From assembly GCA_012934845.2 (NCBI GenBank), contig WNNJ02000809.1:1-64000 (forward strand): a DNA stretch of 64,000 bases, given 5' to 3'. Position numbers and translations under genes: made by a program. Source of the stretch: Pomphorhynchus laevis. Its lineage: Eukaryota > Acanthocephala > Palaeacanthocephala > Echinorhynchida > Pomphorhynchidae. Shown piece by piece: positions 1 to 10,654 of the stretch (the stretch's first letter is position 1; each line of letters opens with the position of its first letter). Below the pieces are notes generated by a model. That model saw only the letters and a list, made by a program, of their open reading frames with translations, had not been told where the DNA came from and ran no database searches.

Positions 1-1367
1 ATAGTTTAATATTTGATACGATGTCAAATATAAGTGAGGGCAGTTGACTTTTGCGAAATAATTTTTAGAGTTAATAAAACTTTATGTTTTCTTATTGAAG
101 AGGTAATATTTTATTGTTAGAAAATAGAACGCTTAAATTATTGTGTCTCTGTTTTCTTACCATTGACTTTAATTGGAAGATCAATGCTTATGTATTGTTA
201 GTTAATACTTATCGATGCTTATTCGCTAATTTACAAATAATATCGTAAGAATTATAGTAAAAATATAATAAAATAATAATATAATATATAATAAATATAA
301 TATAATAATATAGTGAAAATGTGTGCAAATTTACATTAACTTTACATTAATGTTTCATTCTTTTGTTTCGTTACGTGTTGTAAACAATAATCAAAAAGCT
401 GAAATATATATTATATATTTAACATTAATTTACAAATCGTATACGTTTATAATTGATAACTATTTATTATTATAATTCATATTTAATTTATGTAGCATTT
501 CAATATTAGTACATTTCAAATGGTAATAACAGTAAACTGTCATATATACTGTCATATATATACTATTATAAACTTTTATTAATAATGAATTTTTCAAATA
601 ATAATTTTTTAGTAATTAATATATAAATATCACTTATGTTAATTTTTAAATCATATATATAATTTAAAAGCTTCAAAATGTGAAATTTATATGTTAATCG
701 CATATATTATTTGAAAAATTCAGAAATGTGAGATTTTTAAATTTATTTATTGTTTAGCATTTTTATATCTATATTTGTTTGATCTTTTCGAAATTTTAAT
801 ATAACATTGATCTTGTATCATCGCTTAGATATCTGCTTTTTATCGTGTCACAAAAAAGGTAGTTTTGTTTGTAAATAATTTGTAAGATTCGATAAAAATT
901 ATAAATAAAAGCAATACTTTATGTAGACTTTTGAAAATTCGTTTAACCTTAAGTGTGTGTTACACTTAATTCTAAAATGTGTTGCGTCTAAACGGTTTCT
1001 ATCAAATATGAACAATTTTAAATATCCTGTTTAAAAATTTCATAGTTTCCTTTTCAATTATTAAAACGAATAGGTTAGCATTATTTTGAATTAATCTCTT
1101 TACTGATTTTAAAAAACAAATTTTGAATTCTATTTTTATTCAGCAGCTTTTAAATTTATATCTGATTTTTTGATTATTAATTTTAATGACATATTAGGTA
1201 GAGGAAACATATGCTTTATTTAATACTTTATTCACTGCACTGATCATTTAAAGATTGCCATCTAGTATCAATAATTAAAACCACAAACTTTTATTCTTTT
1301 AATATCATCCAAATTTCCGTTTATTTGCTTAGTGCCGTCTACAAACAATACTTTTATTTCTATTCAG
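1..1367. other. AT-rich stretch, probably UBR4 intron
   Basis: I see no coding exon here. The stretch is AT-rich with short TA and AAT runs (about 260-310). The next exon on the right opens in phase 0 in the middle of a UBR4-like protein, so this is most likely the preceding intron and the rest of the gene lies left of the window. Confidence 0.5.
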
Positions 1368-1457
1368 ATTCAACAATCAAAATCAAAGGAATTAAGTCGT
1401 AAGTTAGAAAAAGCACAATCTAGGAGAAAACTGGCCATTGACTCTCTTAAAATTAGC
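1368..1457 (+). CDS. UBR4: UBR4 exon a
   Basis: This exon is 90 bases, phase 0 to phase 0, after the acceptor tctattcag and before the donor gtaagt. It encodes a 30-residue Lys/Arg-rich segment containing KAQSRRKLAIDSLKIS, which corresponds to the KKKLAMAMRQKALG stretch just before the hemi-RING in vertebrate UBR4. Confidence 0.8.
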
Positions 1458-4400
1458 GTAAGTTCAATGCTTAATTCATATTAGACAACTAATATTATGT
1501 ATGGAAATACCGATTATAATGTAGCATGATCGCTGATGTACTGAATTAAAACAACAATAGAGGACACTTATTCTTTTCTATTTCAATTTACGGGTATTTT
1601 AAAAACAGTTAGCGAATACATATATTATTTGAAAATACAACAACCTGATAGTTGTATGATAGCTTGTTTTTATTTCTGCGAAGAAGATATAAATATTTGC
1701 ATCAATGCCTGAAACTAATTTAGATTTGCCCGTATTTTATTAGAGCATTGTTAGCTTTTAAAGTGCAAAAGAAATTGAAATCATATAATCGTCGGAATGT
1801 TGTGCTCCCAAATAATACATAATAATGTATTCACAAACAGTTTTTTAAATTCCGGTAAAGTGATTGTAGACAGAGGAATGGAAACGAATCCTTGTGTTAT
1901 AATGTTGTTTTTATCAACAAATGCTTTAAATGAGACAAACTTTAAATCGCAGCGTCTGTCAATTGTGATATTTGGATGATTCTGCCGAATTCTTTCGTTT
2001 CATATTTGCTTCCTTATTCAACACTTTTAATGATTTGAAAATTAATTTATATAAATTAATAAATTAATGTATGATCAATAGTTTAGAAATGTTTTGCTGG
2101 TAATTTACATAAATTACATAAATTAATTTATGATCAATAGTTTAGAAATGTTTTGCTGCTTATAATTTTGTTTACAGATTTTGGTTTATTAATTTATCCC
2201 TTCTATGAGCAGATGATCGATTATAAATAATTGCTCATAATTCGTAAATTGTCTTTAAATCGTTTATACATCTCAAGTTTTTGATAATGCATTTGAAGCA
2301 AAAGAGCAATTACATCAATTCACTTTTATCGATGTCACTTTTTTCCGTTTAATGTTCTTTTCTCATTTAGACTGTGGCCGACATATATTTGTCTAATTTA
2401 GAAGCAGACTATAGCAAAGACTATGAAGATGTACTCATTTGTTCTATTTGCAAAACGGGTTATCGTTTTAAGCCTATAAACGCACTCTCACTTCTTGTGT
2501 ATACATTCAAAATATCAGCCGAATCACCACCATCCAGCTTTGATGTGGATTCGCCTCATTGCTCAATCTTGTCGCTTACGGCTGGAGTTTCAGTACACAA
2601 CAAATGCTTGGAACATCATTCACGCTCGCTTGACATAGTACTGATCAATGCCTACGTAAGTTGGAACAACACTCTGCCAATTTGGTCTGGTGATGATACA
2701 GAAAAGCCTGAATCAAAAAATAAGACTTTATTTAAACAAAGTGTTAATTCGTAAGTATCAAAAATCTTGTTGGATATCAACAGATTTACATGCTTTGTGC
2801 ATATTTTGTGTTCAATATTCCGCTGAAATTTATCATTTTAATTATTATGCTATTAGATCAGCATGATCAATGCATAATGTACATCATCTTTATGTCATTA
2901 TAAATGTACTTTTCTTTAAATCATTTGTGTGGTAATAGTGTTTCGATAAATGTCAATTATCACAGATTAGTTTAATTTTATGATAGTGGCTGTTAAGAGA
3001 GACCATCTCTAGATAAAGAGATAGCAGAGCATTATCGACTTATTCAAACATCATATTTCTGTTCTCACTTCTAAGCTATATACCTGAAATTAATTCACGA
3101 ATCCTGTGATGGTTGACCTGATGCTACCTTAAAGGCAGCTATTTTTTATACTCCCCAGGAAGAAGTAAATGTTTCAAAAAATCTCAAAATGTGTTAAATG
3201 TTTTAAATACTACTGCCTTTAAAGTGTCCATGCATTCTAATTTTAATAAATTTAGCATTTAAAAGTACTAAAAAGCAGTCTACTGTTTCTCTTACGTGTA
3301 TTCGTCTTAATTCGTACTGAAAATTACCTATTTTTAATAAATTGTAGTATATTGATTGTGCATTTTGGTTTTGATCTGTGGCGCTGTGCTTCATAAAATC
3401 TGTTCAGAAATTCTTTACAATTGCATATATCATATCAAATCTTATTATATTTGTGTTTCAAAACACGTTCTAACGCATCTTGAGTGCTATTAGCATAAGT
3501 TGTGCCTTAAAAAGTATAGTTTTGATAATTTATCTATATAGTACATACGTAATGTAATTTATTTAATATTATTTATATTTCATATTTATTTCAGTGATTC
3601 ATTGCCAAAAGCCATTTCAGAATCACCCCTATCCATATAAGAATATCCACATATAGATTGATTATCGTTTATTTGTGTTTAGTTTTGTTGATAAACTGTT
3701 TATAAATATATCCAAATGTGAGGATAAACAATATCTGGTTTATAAACTGCTTGTGATTCACAAACTGTTTTTAGTTCGTTTATAGTTGTTTTTTGTCCTT
3801 TATGTTGTTTGATAAAAGTCGTAAGAGTTGTTTAGAGTTTGTAAATTGCTTATAGTTTATTCAGAGAAGCGTTTGAGTAACCAAATACTTTTCTTATTCA
3901 TATATCATTATTTTCACGCCATTTTTATCTGTTTACTCGTTGTATTTAGTCTTTTTATTAAAAACTTCCGTTCGTGTGAAATTTCACTCCACCGCTCAAT
4001 TTGCGAATTTTTATGTCTTTACATTTTGCTTCCTTTTATATTTGCAATTCAAATAATACACAGAAGTATTTGTTTTATTATTATTTTAATATTTTGTTTA
4101 TTCAGTTCGAATATATATTATATTTGCAAATAAATGGCATTAATCTTACTACCTAGTTGCTTCTTCTTTAAATTATTACATTCTTTTATTATCTCTTGCT
4201 ACAGTTTATCGACTTTAATATCGCTCTTTAGCTACACAGAGAAAATCGTTCAAATATTAAACATTGGAAACTCGGCCGAGGATTCATTAGTTTGGATTCT
4301 AGCTCATGACGTGAAGAATTTATTGTTAAAGATCGCTTGCAAACAAAGTTTGTCGGAACACACACAAGGCGGAGGCCTTAGCAGCAACATATCGATTATA

Positions 4401-7400
4401 CCGTATCAGATTCTACTTGTAATTTATTCATTATCTAAACTGAAGTAAGCAATTGTTGATTTTTCGTAACTTTAGTATTTTTGATATTCTCAAAATCAAA
4501 AATATTTTTAATTTTCTCATATTTACAAATCAGAAAAATGAGGAAATAAAAAATTAGAATCCGTTTAATTCTAATTTCAATAATAAAACTTTTTCTATAA
4601 TGAGAATAAAATCAGCTGTCGGATTTTTAATTTCTAATAATATTCATCTAACAATCATATTAAAATTTCTTGATGATTGTTTAGAAAGTTCATTATTGAA
4701 ATATGTTTATTAGTACTTGCTTATCATAAGTTACTTCTTCTCTGTACAAAGTATGATCACTTCCAATAACATATGAAAAAGAAGATCGATAAATTAAATG
4801 AACACGTTACTTATGTATTGCTTTATTAAAAAATACATAATTTGCTCTTTCTACAAATGTCATTTCTTTTTTATCACGAAAGGTTTGACAGTTTAATTTT
4901 ATATTGTTTCCTTTTTTATTCATTCGATTTAGTGCAGCTTAATGTCCGTCATCTGCTTTATTTATTGTGTATTCTAATATTTATTTGACAATTTAGTAAA
5001 TTGAATGATGTCAGAATATGGTTCGACAAAGCAGATAAATATCCTTTATCTCATTGGCTGTCTTCGGATTCTCTAAAGGTATGCAAATGCTTTATTGTAT
5101 AACGTAAATGTAATTATAAGTAGCCATCATAATAATACATCACTCTAATAACATCAGATGACTTCTAATTAAAGTCATCTGAATTAGATCTGTCCGAATG
5201 CAGCTTATTGGCTACTATGTGAAACTCGGCTATTGTAAAACTCGGCGACAATCTAACTGCGCCATCAATTACAGTTAGATTAATGTTCTTCGAAAATAAT
5301 GTGTGTTGGACTCTTTGTATAAAAATAGATACTATGCAAGCCCACAATTGAAGCAAGCCCGGCAAGATTCTTCGTTGTATCATTTCGCATATATATAAGA
5401 TTTGCTAGTGTACATATTACATGTAGCATAGTGAGAACTGCCTTCCAGGATCTGTCTTTCGAGATTCATTTTATATATATCGCAATAGTAATAATTGAAC
5501 ACAGGAATAATCTGTACTTTTTATTTTTACATGTTTCGGACTACTGTCCTTTATCAAAAACACACTTCAACAAAACAACATTGCACATCTTTGAATATTT
5601 TAATAAAATTCTGAAAGAATATCGTTGCACAATACACCTATATGACCTCACCACGATTTTAATAGCGAAAAGTCAAATTTTGCCTTTGGACCTACAAGTG
5701 TAGGCATAAGTTGGGCAGTCCAAAATAGCTCTTTTTATTTTCTTTTAGTATCATTCTTTGGCTTGTTTTCGATAACTGTAATGGAACAACTGTGATTTTT
5801 ATTTATTAATATATGTTCTACTGCTATATTACTATTTATTTTCCCAGTTTTTATTTAAGAGCGTCGGAGATTGCTTCTTCTACCCATTGCAAGACTAGTT
5901 TCACCGACATATTGGACTCCACATGTTTTGCAGTCCAGGACGTATATAAGTCTACTTGTTTTGCAGTTTTTAATCCCTTTTGCTGTGTAGTGTGTTTTGA
6001 TAAACACACTACTGTTGTAGTGTGTTTTTGATAAAGGACAGTAGTCCGAAACATGTAAAAATAAAAAGTGCAGATTATTCCTGTGTTCAATTATTACTAT
6101 TGCGATATATATACCACTTCATCCGACTGACGATGACTGCTGGGTTGTTAGGAACGTCTCGGACTGATACATTAGACTGCTGAAGCTGATGACCGAAGTC
6201 CAGTTATTTAACAGCAAATAAGGATTAAAAATCAATCGTAGTCAGCTTTGGCTCTTGGACCACAGTTTCAAGCGATTTTTCGCAATAACAATTTATGTTT
6301 ATCATCAAGATAACAATCTCTCGATGAACATATAGGAAATGCTGTAATAAAACAGCTATAATTTAGACTATTTGAACGATGCCAGTAAAAAATAGTGCTA
6401 CGATCAAGAAGAATTTCACTTATCAAAACACATGTGTTAGAAAGCGCTTACTATTTCTTTCATTCAAGCAAGTTATTGTAATTATTTTTCTTTCCTTAAA
6501 TGATGATGATGTAGTTGCAAGGCAAATATTTAAAACAGTTGAAAATTATAAACGATGATAGAATTAAAAATTATAGCATCAATTAAAATACGTTTATTAA
6601 AATACGTTATAATTATTTTAATAACCCAAAATATGTAATTTTGTGACGTCAAATAACGTTTAACGTAAACGCTTTTGATATTGTATAACCAACATCAAGC
6701 AACAAACAGCCTAAAAAGTCGATATCTTATTCCAAATGCACTTTATTCCGTCTATACGTTATATATTCGATTCAAATTGTGACACGTAACTATTATTATA
6801 GCATAAGTAATGAAAAATATTTTTCTTGTTTATAAATATATTTCTTGCTAAATATATTTTTCATATATTTAATAAATATATAAAAAATATTAATATTTGT
6901 TACTTAACAAAACATTTTTGGTGTTGCTTCTGTACTAAACCACTAATTAGAATAAGCAAACGGAAATGTTTAATTTACCTTTTAATATAAAATTGTCTTC
7001 GTTTATCAGATGTAATCATTCAACTATTAAAAATTATATTTTTATATATTGCATATATTTCGAAAATATATGCGATATTTCAAATACTGTGATGTATAAA
7101 ATGTTGTTCTGATGATGCTATCAACAGCTAGCAATACATCAATAAATTCGTTTTGTTACCAAATTCGATGCATTGTTACTTCGATCGTGTTGACCTAACA
7201 GTTGAGAACGTGTAAAGCATGTCCGGATTTATTTTAGTATAAACTTTGCACATATTTGTATATTTATTTTGTTCATACGTTGTATACATTTTTTGAACAA
7301 TCGTTAGAATATACAGAATTTGTGGATTTATTTTCCTGTGATTTAGTCGGTGCACGTCCTTATCGGTTGTTATGTTTATAAAAAATGGACAAGTAACATG

Positions 7401-9257
7401 GTGCATTAAATTTACTTTTAAAGAATAAGGATACATATTTGAATTTTTCAAATTAAAGATATTAATTTTTACTTTTAAAGTTTTAGATTGCTTAGCTGAC
7501 AACTACCTTGAAGTGCTGTGTATTTATTTTTCAGGCGGAACAAGGTGCTCACTTTTTGGCTCTGATGAAATTGATTTTGCTACCATCGGCATCAACCTGG
7601 TTTGAAAATGATCATCGTGCCAGATGTATTTTACAGTTAATTTCTGTTACCGTTGCTCAATTTGCAAGAGACCATAACATGTCATCAAACAATTTGGAAG
7701 CCCAACGTACTTTATTGGATAAGTAATATACTTTACTTATTTTTGTGTAGATATACACAATATCGATTTCTTATTTTACTATATACAGCTTTCCAGAGCA
7801 TTCGAGTTTATTTATTTCTCCTTTGATTTACTTCTCAATGATTGATCACTTCTTTCGGTTTCTTCAGGAAATCCAATCCAACATGGATTTAATGATATCG
7901 GTAAGTCAAGACCTACAGTTATAAAATAGTACAAATCACAATTACTTAATTTAAATTTCTAGCTTAAATAAATATCTTTATATTCTATAAATTATAAACT
8001 TTATAATAAAAAATATATAAATTATTAAGCTTAAGTTATAGATAATTAAAGTAATTTAATTAATTTAAGTAATTTTTATACTTAATATTTAATAATTTAA
8101 ATTATTAAATTTATATTTTAAAATTATTAAATTTATATCTTTATTTTTTAACTTAAACTATTATCTTTATTTTTTCTTTATTACATTTGAGACTAAATTG
8201 TAGTAGACAGCAAGTAATATTTGCATGTTGCAAAACAAGGGAACATCATATTGTATAGTTCTATTTTTGCGTTTATATCATATCAAGAGCAATAATTTAT
8301 TGTCGTAAAAGTGTTTTTCATTTGCTCTCTCTGTATATAAAACGTAAATATGTTTTATTAATGCTTTGTGATAATACCACATATTTTTAAGTCCTTTTTT
8401 AGTTTTCTTTATCAAGATGATCATAAAGGTATTTAAAAACTTAAATATAATTCCACTCATATCAGACGGTGTCCCTGTATATTGTCGTCTTCAGTATTTT
8501 ATTATTGTTATACTAACTGAAATTTTTTATATCGTTTTTTCTTTCTTTCTATCTTACGTAAACTTTAACTCCGATGTATAGGTAATTATAAACGTCAAGT
8601 CTGTTTTGTAATTTATCAAATACTTTACACGAAAACCATATTCGACTTTTAAAACTCTTTTGTTTTTATTAAAATAGGAACGTTATTATGTAAAGCAAGC
8701 AATGTTCTGTAGTTATAGTCTTCTATAGGTGCTAAGGTAGAGTTAAATTTATTATTTTTGGATTAAGGCGGGATCTATTTGAAATTTATTTATTAAAATC
8801 ATTTTTTATTATTTTTAAAAGCAAATTTTCTGAAATTAAATAAATTTTGATTTGTTCAGTTTTTCGTATATATTCGTACATAAAATAATGTAATATTATA
8901 TTGATAATAAAGTTTATTAAGACACTAATGCAATACTTACTAGTTAAAACATTTGACTTTTAAGTTGTAATATAAAAATCCGTAAGTATCTTTATTAATA
9001 CATACAAATGCTCTTAGTGTAATCTTTGCTGTTTTTGATAGGAAACTAGTCTCATGCACTTGTGGATTACAATAAGGACTAGGCAAACATTGTTGAAAAA
9101 AACGTGCGATAAGCTTTGTGAATTTGTTGAAGATATTTACTCGTGTATAAATATTGATGAATTATGGAGAAGAGTAAAACCGTTTTCAAATGAGGAGTAT
9201 CCAACAATTGTAAACGCTATTCAATCAATTATCAATCAAAACATCCTGCTGTCGTAA
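1368..9257 (+). CDS. UBR4: UBR4-like E3 ubiquitin ligase, C-terminal part (7 exons, 5' incomplete)
   Basis: UBR4 (Drosophila Purity of essence, plant BIG) is a giant N-degron E3 ligase. Its C-terminal hemi-RING/UZI module recruits UBE2A/B. Seven exons (1368-1457, 2371-2750, 4232-4444, 4997-5078, 7535-7722, 7789-7900, 9042-9257) join in phase to 426 residues plus TAA. Seen: a basic Lys/Arg-rich lead-in (1-30); the zinc motif LICSICKTGYRF (C54, C57) followed by VHNKC (H106, C109); LPIWSG, matching the vertebrate LPVWG block; GGGLSSNISIIPYQ, matching GGGGRESNIHLIPY; then the helical C-terminal block ending in a stop. The order of these blocks matches human UBR4 as I remember it, but identity is low. 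All introns are GT-AG. The gene starts left of the window. A PLE-1 element sits in the fourth intron. No other family I know has this block order. Confidence 0.88.
2371..2750 (+). CDS. UBR4: UBR4 exon b (hemi-RING)
   Basis: This exon is 380 bases and starts in phase 0 (ACT GTG GCC GAC) after the acceptor ctcatttag. It leaves two bases of the next codon before the donor gtaagtatc. It carries the zinc-binding C-x2-C and H-x2-C pairs of the hemi-RING and the LPIWSG block. Confidence 0.88.
4232..4444 (+). CDS. UBR4: UBR4 exon c
   Basis: This exon is 213 bases. Its first base completes a serine codon split by the preceding intron (acceptor ctctttag). It encodes DVKNLLLKIACKQS and GGGLSSNISIIPYQ, the glycine-rich block typical of UBR4, and ends before gtaagc with two bases carried over. 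Confidence 0.87.
4997..5078 (+). CDS. UBR4: UBR4 exon d
   Basis: This exon is 82 bases, one carried base plus 27 codons, between the acceptor caatttag and the donor gtatgc. It encodes NDVRIWFDKADKYPLSHWLS and aligns with the short segment after the GGGG block in UBR4. It is too short to show up as a long ORF and is supported by phase and context. Confidence 0.8.
5154..5182. repeat. Short foldback hairpin in UBR4 intron
   Basis: An 11-base arm, TCAGATGACTT, and its exact reverse complement are separated by 7 bases. The arms are perfect and lie in intronic DNA with no mobile element around them. It is one of several such hairpins in the window. Confidence 0.75.
5473..6113 (-). mobile_element. 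PLE-1: Penelope-like element remnant with GIY-YIG and inverted ends
   Basis: Two near-identical arms of about 95 bases (5473-5566 and 6018-6113) are inverted relative to each other. Between them, on the - strand (about 5998-5859), lies a GIY-YIG endonuclease fragment: SRLIYVLDCKTCGVQYVGET, with the paired Cys (C-x2-C) and YVGET block seen in Penelope-type elements, closed by a stop soon after. Each arm carries GGAC-AGTA-GTCC-GAAAC, a short stem followed by GAAA as in a hammerhead ribozyme stem II, preceded by a degenerate CUGAUGA (gataaa). Penelope-like elements are known to carry hammerhead motifs in their terminal repeats. The copy is short and non-autonomous and lies in a UBR4 intron, antisense to the gene. 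Confidence 0.7.
6114..7534. other. Rest of UBR4 intron
   Basis: AT-rich intronic sequence between the PLE-1 copy and the next UBR4 exon. Just after the element (6120-6220) is a less AT-rich patch with repeated CTGA/GATGA words that may be more of the same element. I see no coding exon. Confidence 0.45.
7535..7722 (+). CDS. UBR4: UBR4 exon e
   Basis: This exon is 188 bases, phase 0 start after the acceptor tttttcag, and ends with two carried bases before gtaata. It encodes GAHFLALMKLILLPSASTWF, matching the helical stretch after the UZI region of UBR4 (vertebrate YYFTVLALHILPPEQW). Confidence 0.86.
7789..7900 (+). CDS. UBR4: UBR4 exon f
   Basis: This exon is 112 bases, separated from exon e by an intron of only 66 bases (acceptor ctatatacag), with donor gtaagt. 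It encodes SSLFISPLIYFSMIDHFFRF, matching SSLLFWALVDLIYNMF of vertebrate UBR4. Confidence 0.85.
9042..9257 (+). CDS. UBR4: UBR4 last exon
   Basis: This exon is 216 bases, phase 0 start after the acceptor tttttgatag, running to TAA at 9255-9257. It encodes the terminal helices, including LLKKTCDKLCEFVEDIYSC and DELWRRVKPF. A candidate poly(A) signal AATAAA follows at 9313. Confidence 0.86.
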   Translation, partial: ETSLMHLWITIRTRQTLLKKTCDKLCEFVEDIYSCINIDELWRRVKPFSNEEYPTIVNAIQSIINQNILLS

Positions 9258-9312
9258 CACATTCCACACTTTTCAAAGCTGCTTAAATACTTTCATTCTC
9301 TTGTTTTGTAAA

Positions 9313-9318
9313 AATAAA
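9313..9318 (+). terminator. UBR4: Candidate poly(A) signal of UBR4
   Basis: AATAAA lies 56 bases after the UBR4 stop. This is a usual distance for a short 3' UTR, but the hexamer is frequent in DNA this AT-rich. Confidence 0.45.
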
Positions 9319-9659
9319 TAGAAAATAACATCCTCGTAAAACGGATGAAAACGTTATTTTGCTTAAACAGTTATGTATCTTGTAACACGGAAAATAATAA
9401 TGAACTTTTCTCTTACATTTGGATTTATAAATAAGGCGTTTAGTTCAATATTTTTAAAAACATGACAGTTTCTATTTCTTGAGCGAAAATCTTTGAAATA
9501 TAATTCAATAGATCATGATTTTGTGTAGAAGGCTCGAAAGAGTCCATACGATAAATTCGTTTCCTCAATGCCGATATAATCACGGATGTAATTATGTTAA
9601 TTATCCTCCCGTTTCAGTTACTATATATAATAACTGAAACATGATGAGCTTCTTTTGCA

Positions 9660-9910
9660 TTTTTCTCTTCTTTTGAACTATGAAATACGTAATTTGCATG
9701 TATTTGGCCCCGCTGATATGCTGGGTCGAGGAATAGGGGCCGAAACCTGATAGCATAGCAGTTCCTCCTTATGACCTCTATTCCTTATTCTGACGAATCA
9801 TCTGTTATTCATTAGTCAGTTGACAAAATTTGAGTTTTTAAATTTCAATTTTAAATTTTAACTTGATTTAAATTATAAAAAATTTCAAAATTAAATAATT
9901 TAATAAATGG
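9660..9910 (+). mobile_element. PLE-2 copy, 3' region only
   Basis: The copy contains the family's conserved 3' block: TTTGGCCCCG, then AGGGGCCGAAACCTGATAG, then CATAGCAGTTCCTCC, followed by the AT-rich tail with AACTTGATTTAAATTATAAA. The same order recurs at 10435, 24330, 42190 and 54300. It is joined directly on the right to another PLE-2 fragment in the same orientation. Confidence 0.75.
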
Positions 9911-9919
9911 ATATTTTTA

Positions 9920-10640
9920 AATAGGTTACTATAAAAATATCATTAAACAGAAAATAGTAAAATATATAAATCAACACAATAATATTAAACGAAACGGTAC
10001 TAGTTATCGTTTTGTCGATTCTTTCGTAGCTGCCACACCAGTATGCAAACAATTTTCACCACAGAAATCTTTAATTTTCTCGTATGGCATATTTAAATTT
10101 CAAGACACTTTCTCATGAGCATTTATGCATACCATATAATATAAAATATAATACATTAAATAATGAAATTTTAAGAATTGCAACAATATGTAATGATATT
10201 GGCTTTCTTCAAAATCATTTATATAATTTAATAGATACATATTTTAAACTAGGTTACTATAAAAATAACATCAAGCAGAAAATAGTAAAATATATAAATC
10301 AACACAATAATATTAAAAATAAATTTAAAATCATTAGCGGAAATTTTTTATGGATGGATAAAAATTATTATACTTTGTATTCAAATAAGATACTATATAA
10401 TTAAATTAAATCAGAGGAAATACGTCCTTACCACGTATTTGGCCCCACTGCTATGTTGGGTAGAAGAATTAGGGGCCGAAACCCGATAGCATAGCAGTTC
10501 CTCCTGATGACCTCTAATTATTATTCTGATACAACGTCTGTTATTTATTAGTCAATTCATAAAAATTGGCTGTTATTTTAAATTTCAATTTTTTATTTTA
10601 ACTTGATATAAATTATAAAAAATCTTATAACAACACAACA
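9920..10640 (+). mobile_element. PLE-2 copy, RT C-terminus and 3' region
   Basis: Two short PLE-2 pieces (9920-9990, 10084-10404) flank about 90 bases of unrelated sequence. The second encodes the end of the PLE-2 protein (CIPYNIKYNTLNNEILRIAT, then KIVKYINQHNNIKNKFKI), with a stop near 10402. The conserved 3' block follows at 10435-10520. The copy is cut at about 10640, where the minus-strand Rex1-like LINE begins. Confidence 0.7.
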
Positions 10641-10654
10641 ATTTCTTGACAAGA

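Noticed and set aside
1797-1979. Small ORF of 60 aa
   Set aside because: It lies inside a UBR4 intron and has no motif; open by chance.
3828-4448. A membrane protein encoded by two hydrophobic ORFs (3828-4133, 4134-4448)
   Set aside because: They lie in a UBR4 intron, are made of AT-rich codons (F, I, L, Y), and the second only looks good because it runs into UBR4 exon c.
9700-9790. A hammerhead ribozyme in the PLE-2 3' block (it has CTGATGA and GAAA)
   Set aside because: GAAA comes before CTGATGA with only about 22 bases between them. No circular permutation leaves room for stems I and III, and stem II pairing is blocked by two C residues before GAAA. The pseudoknot reading fits better.
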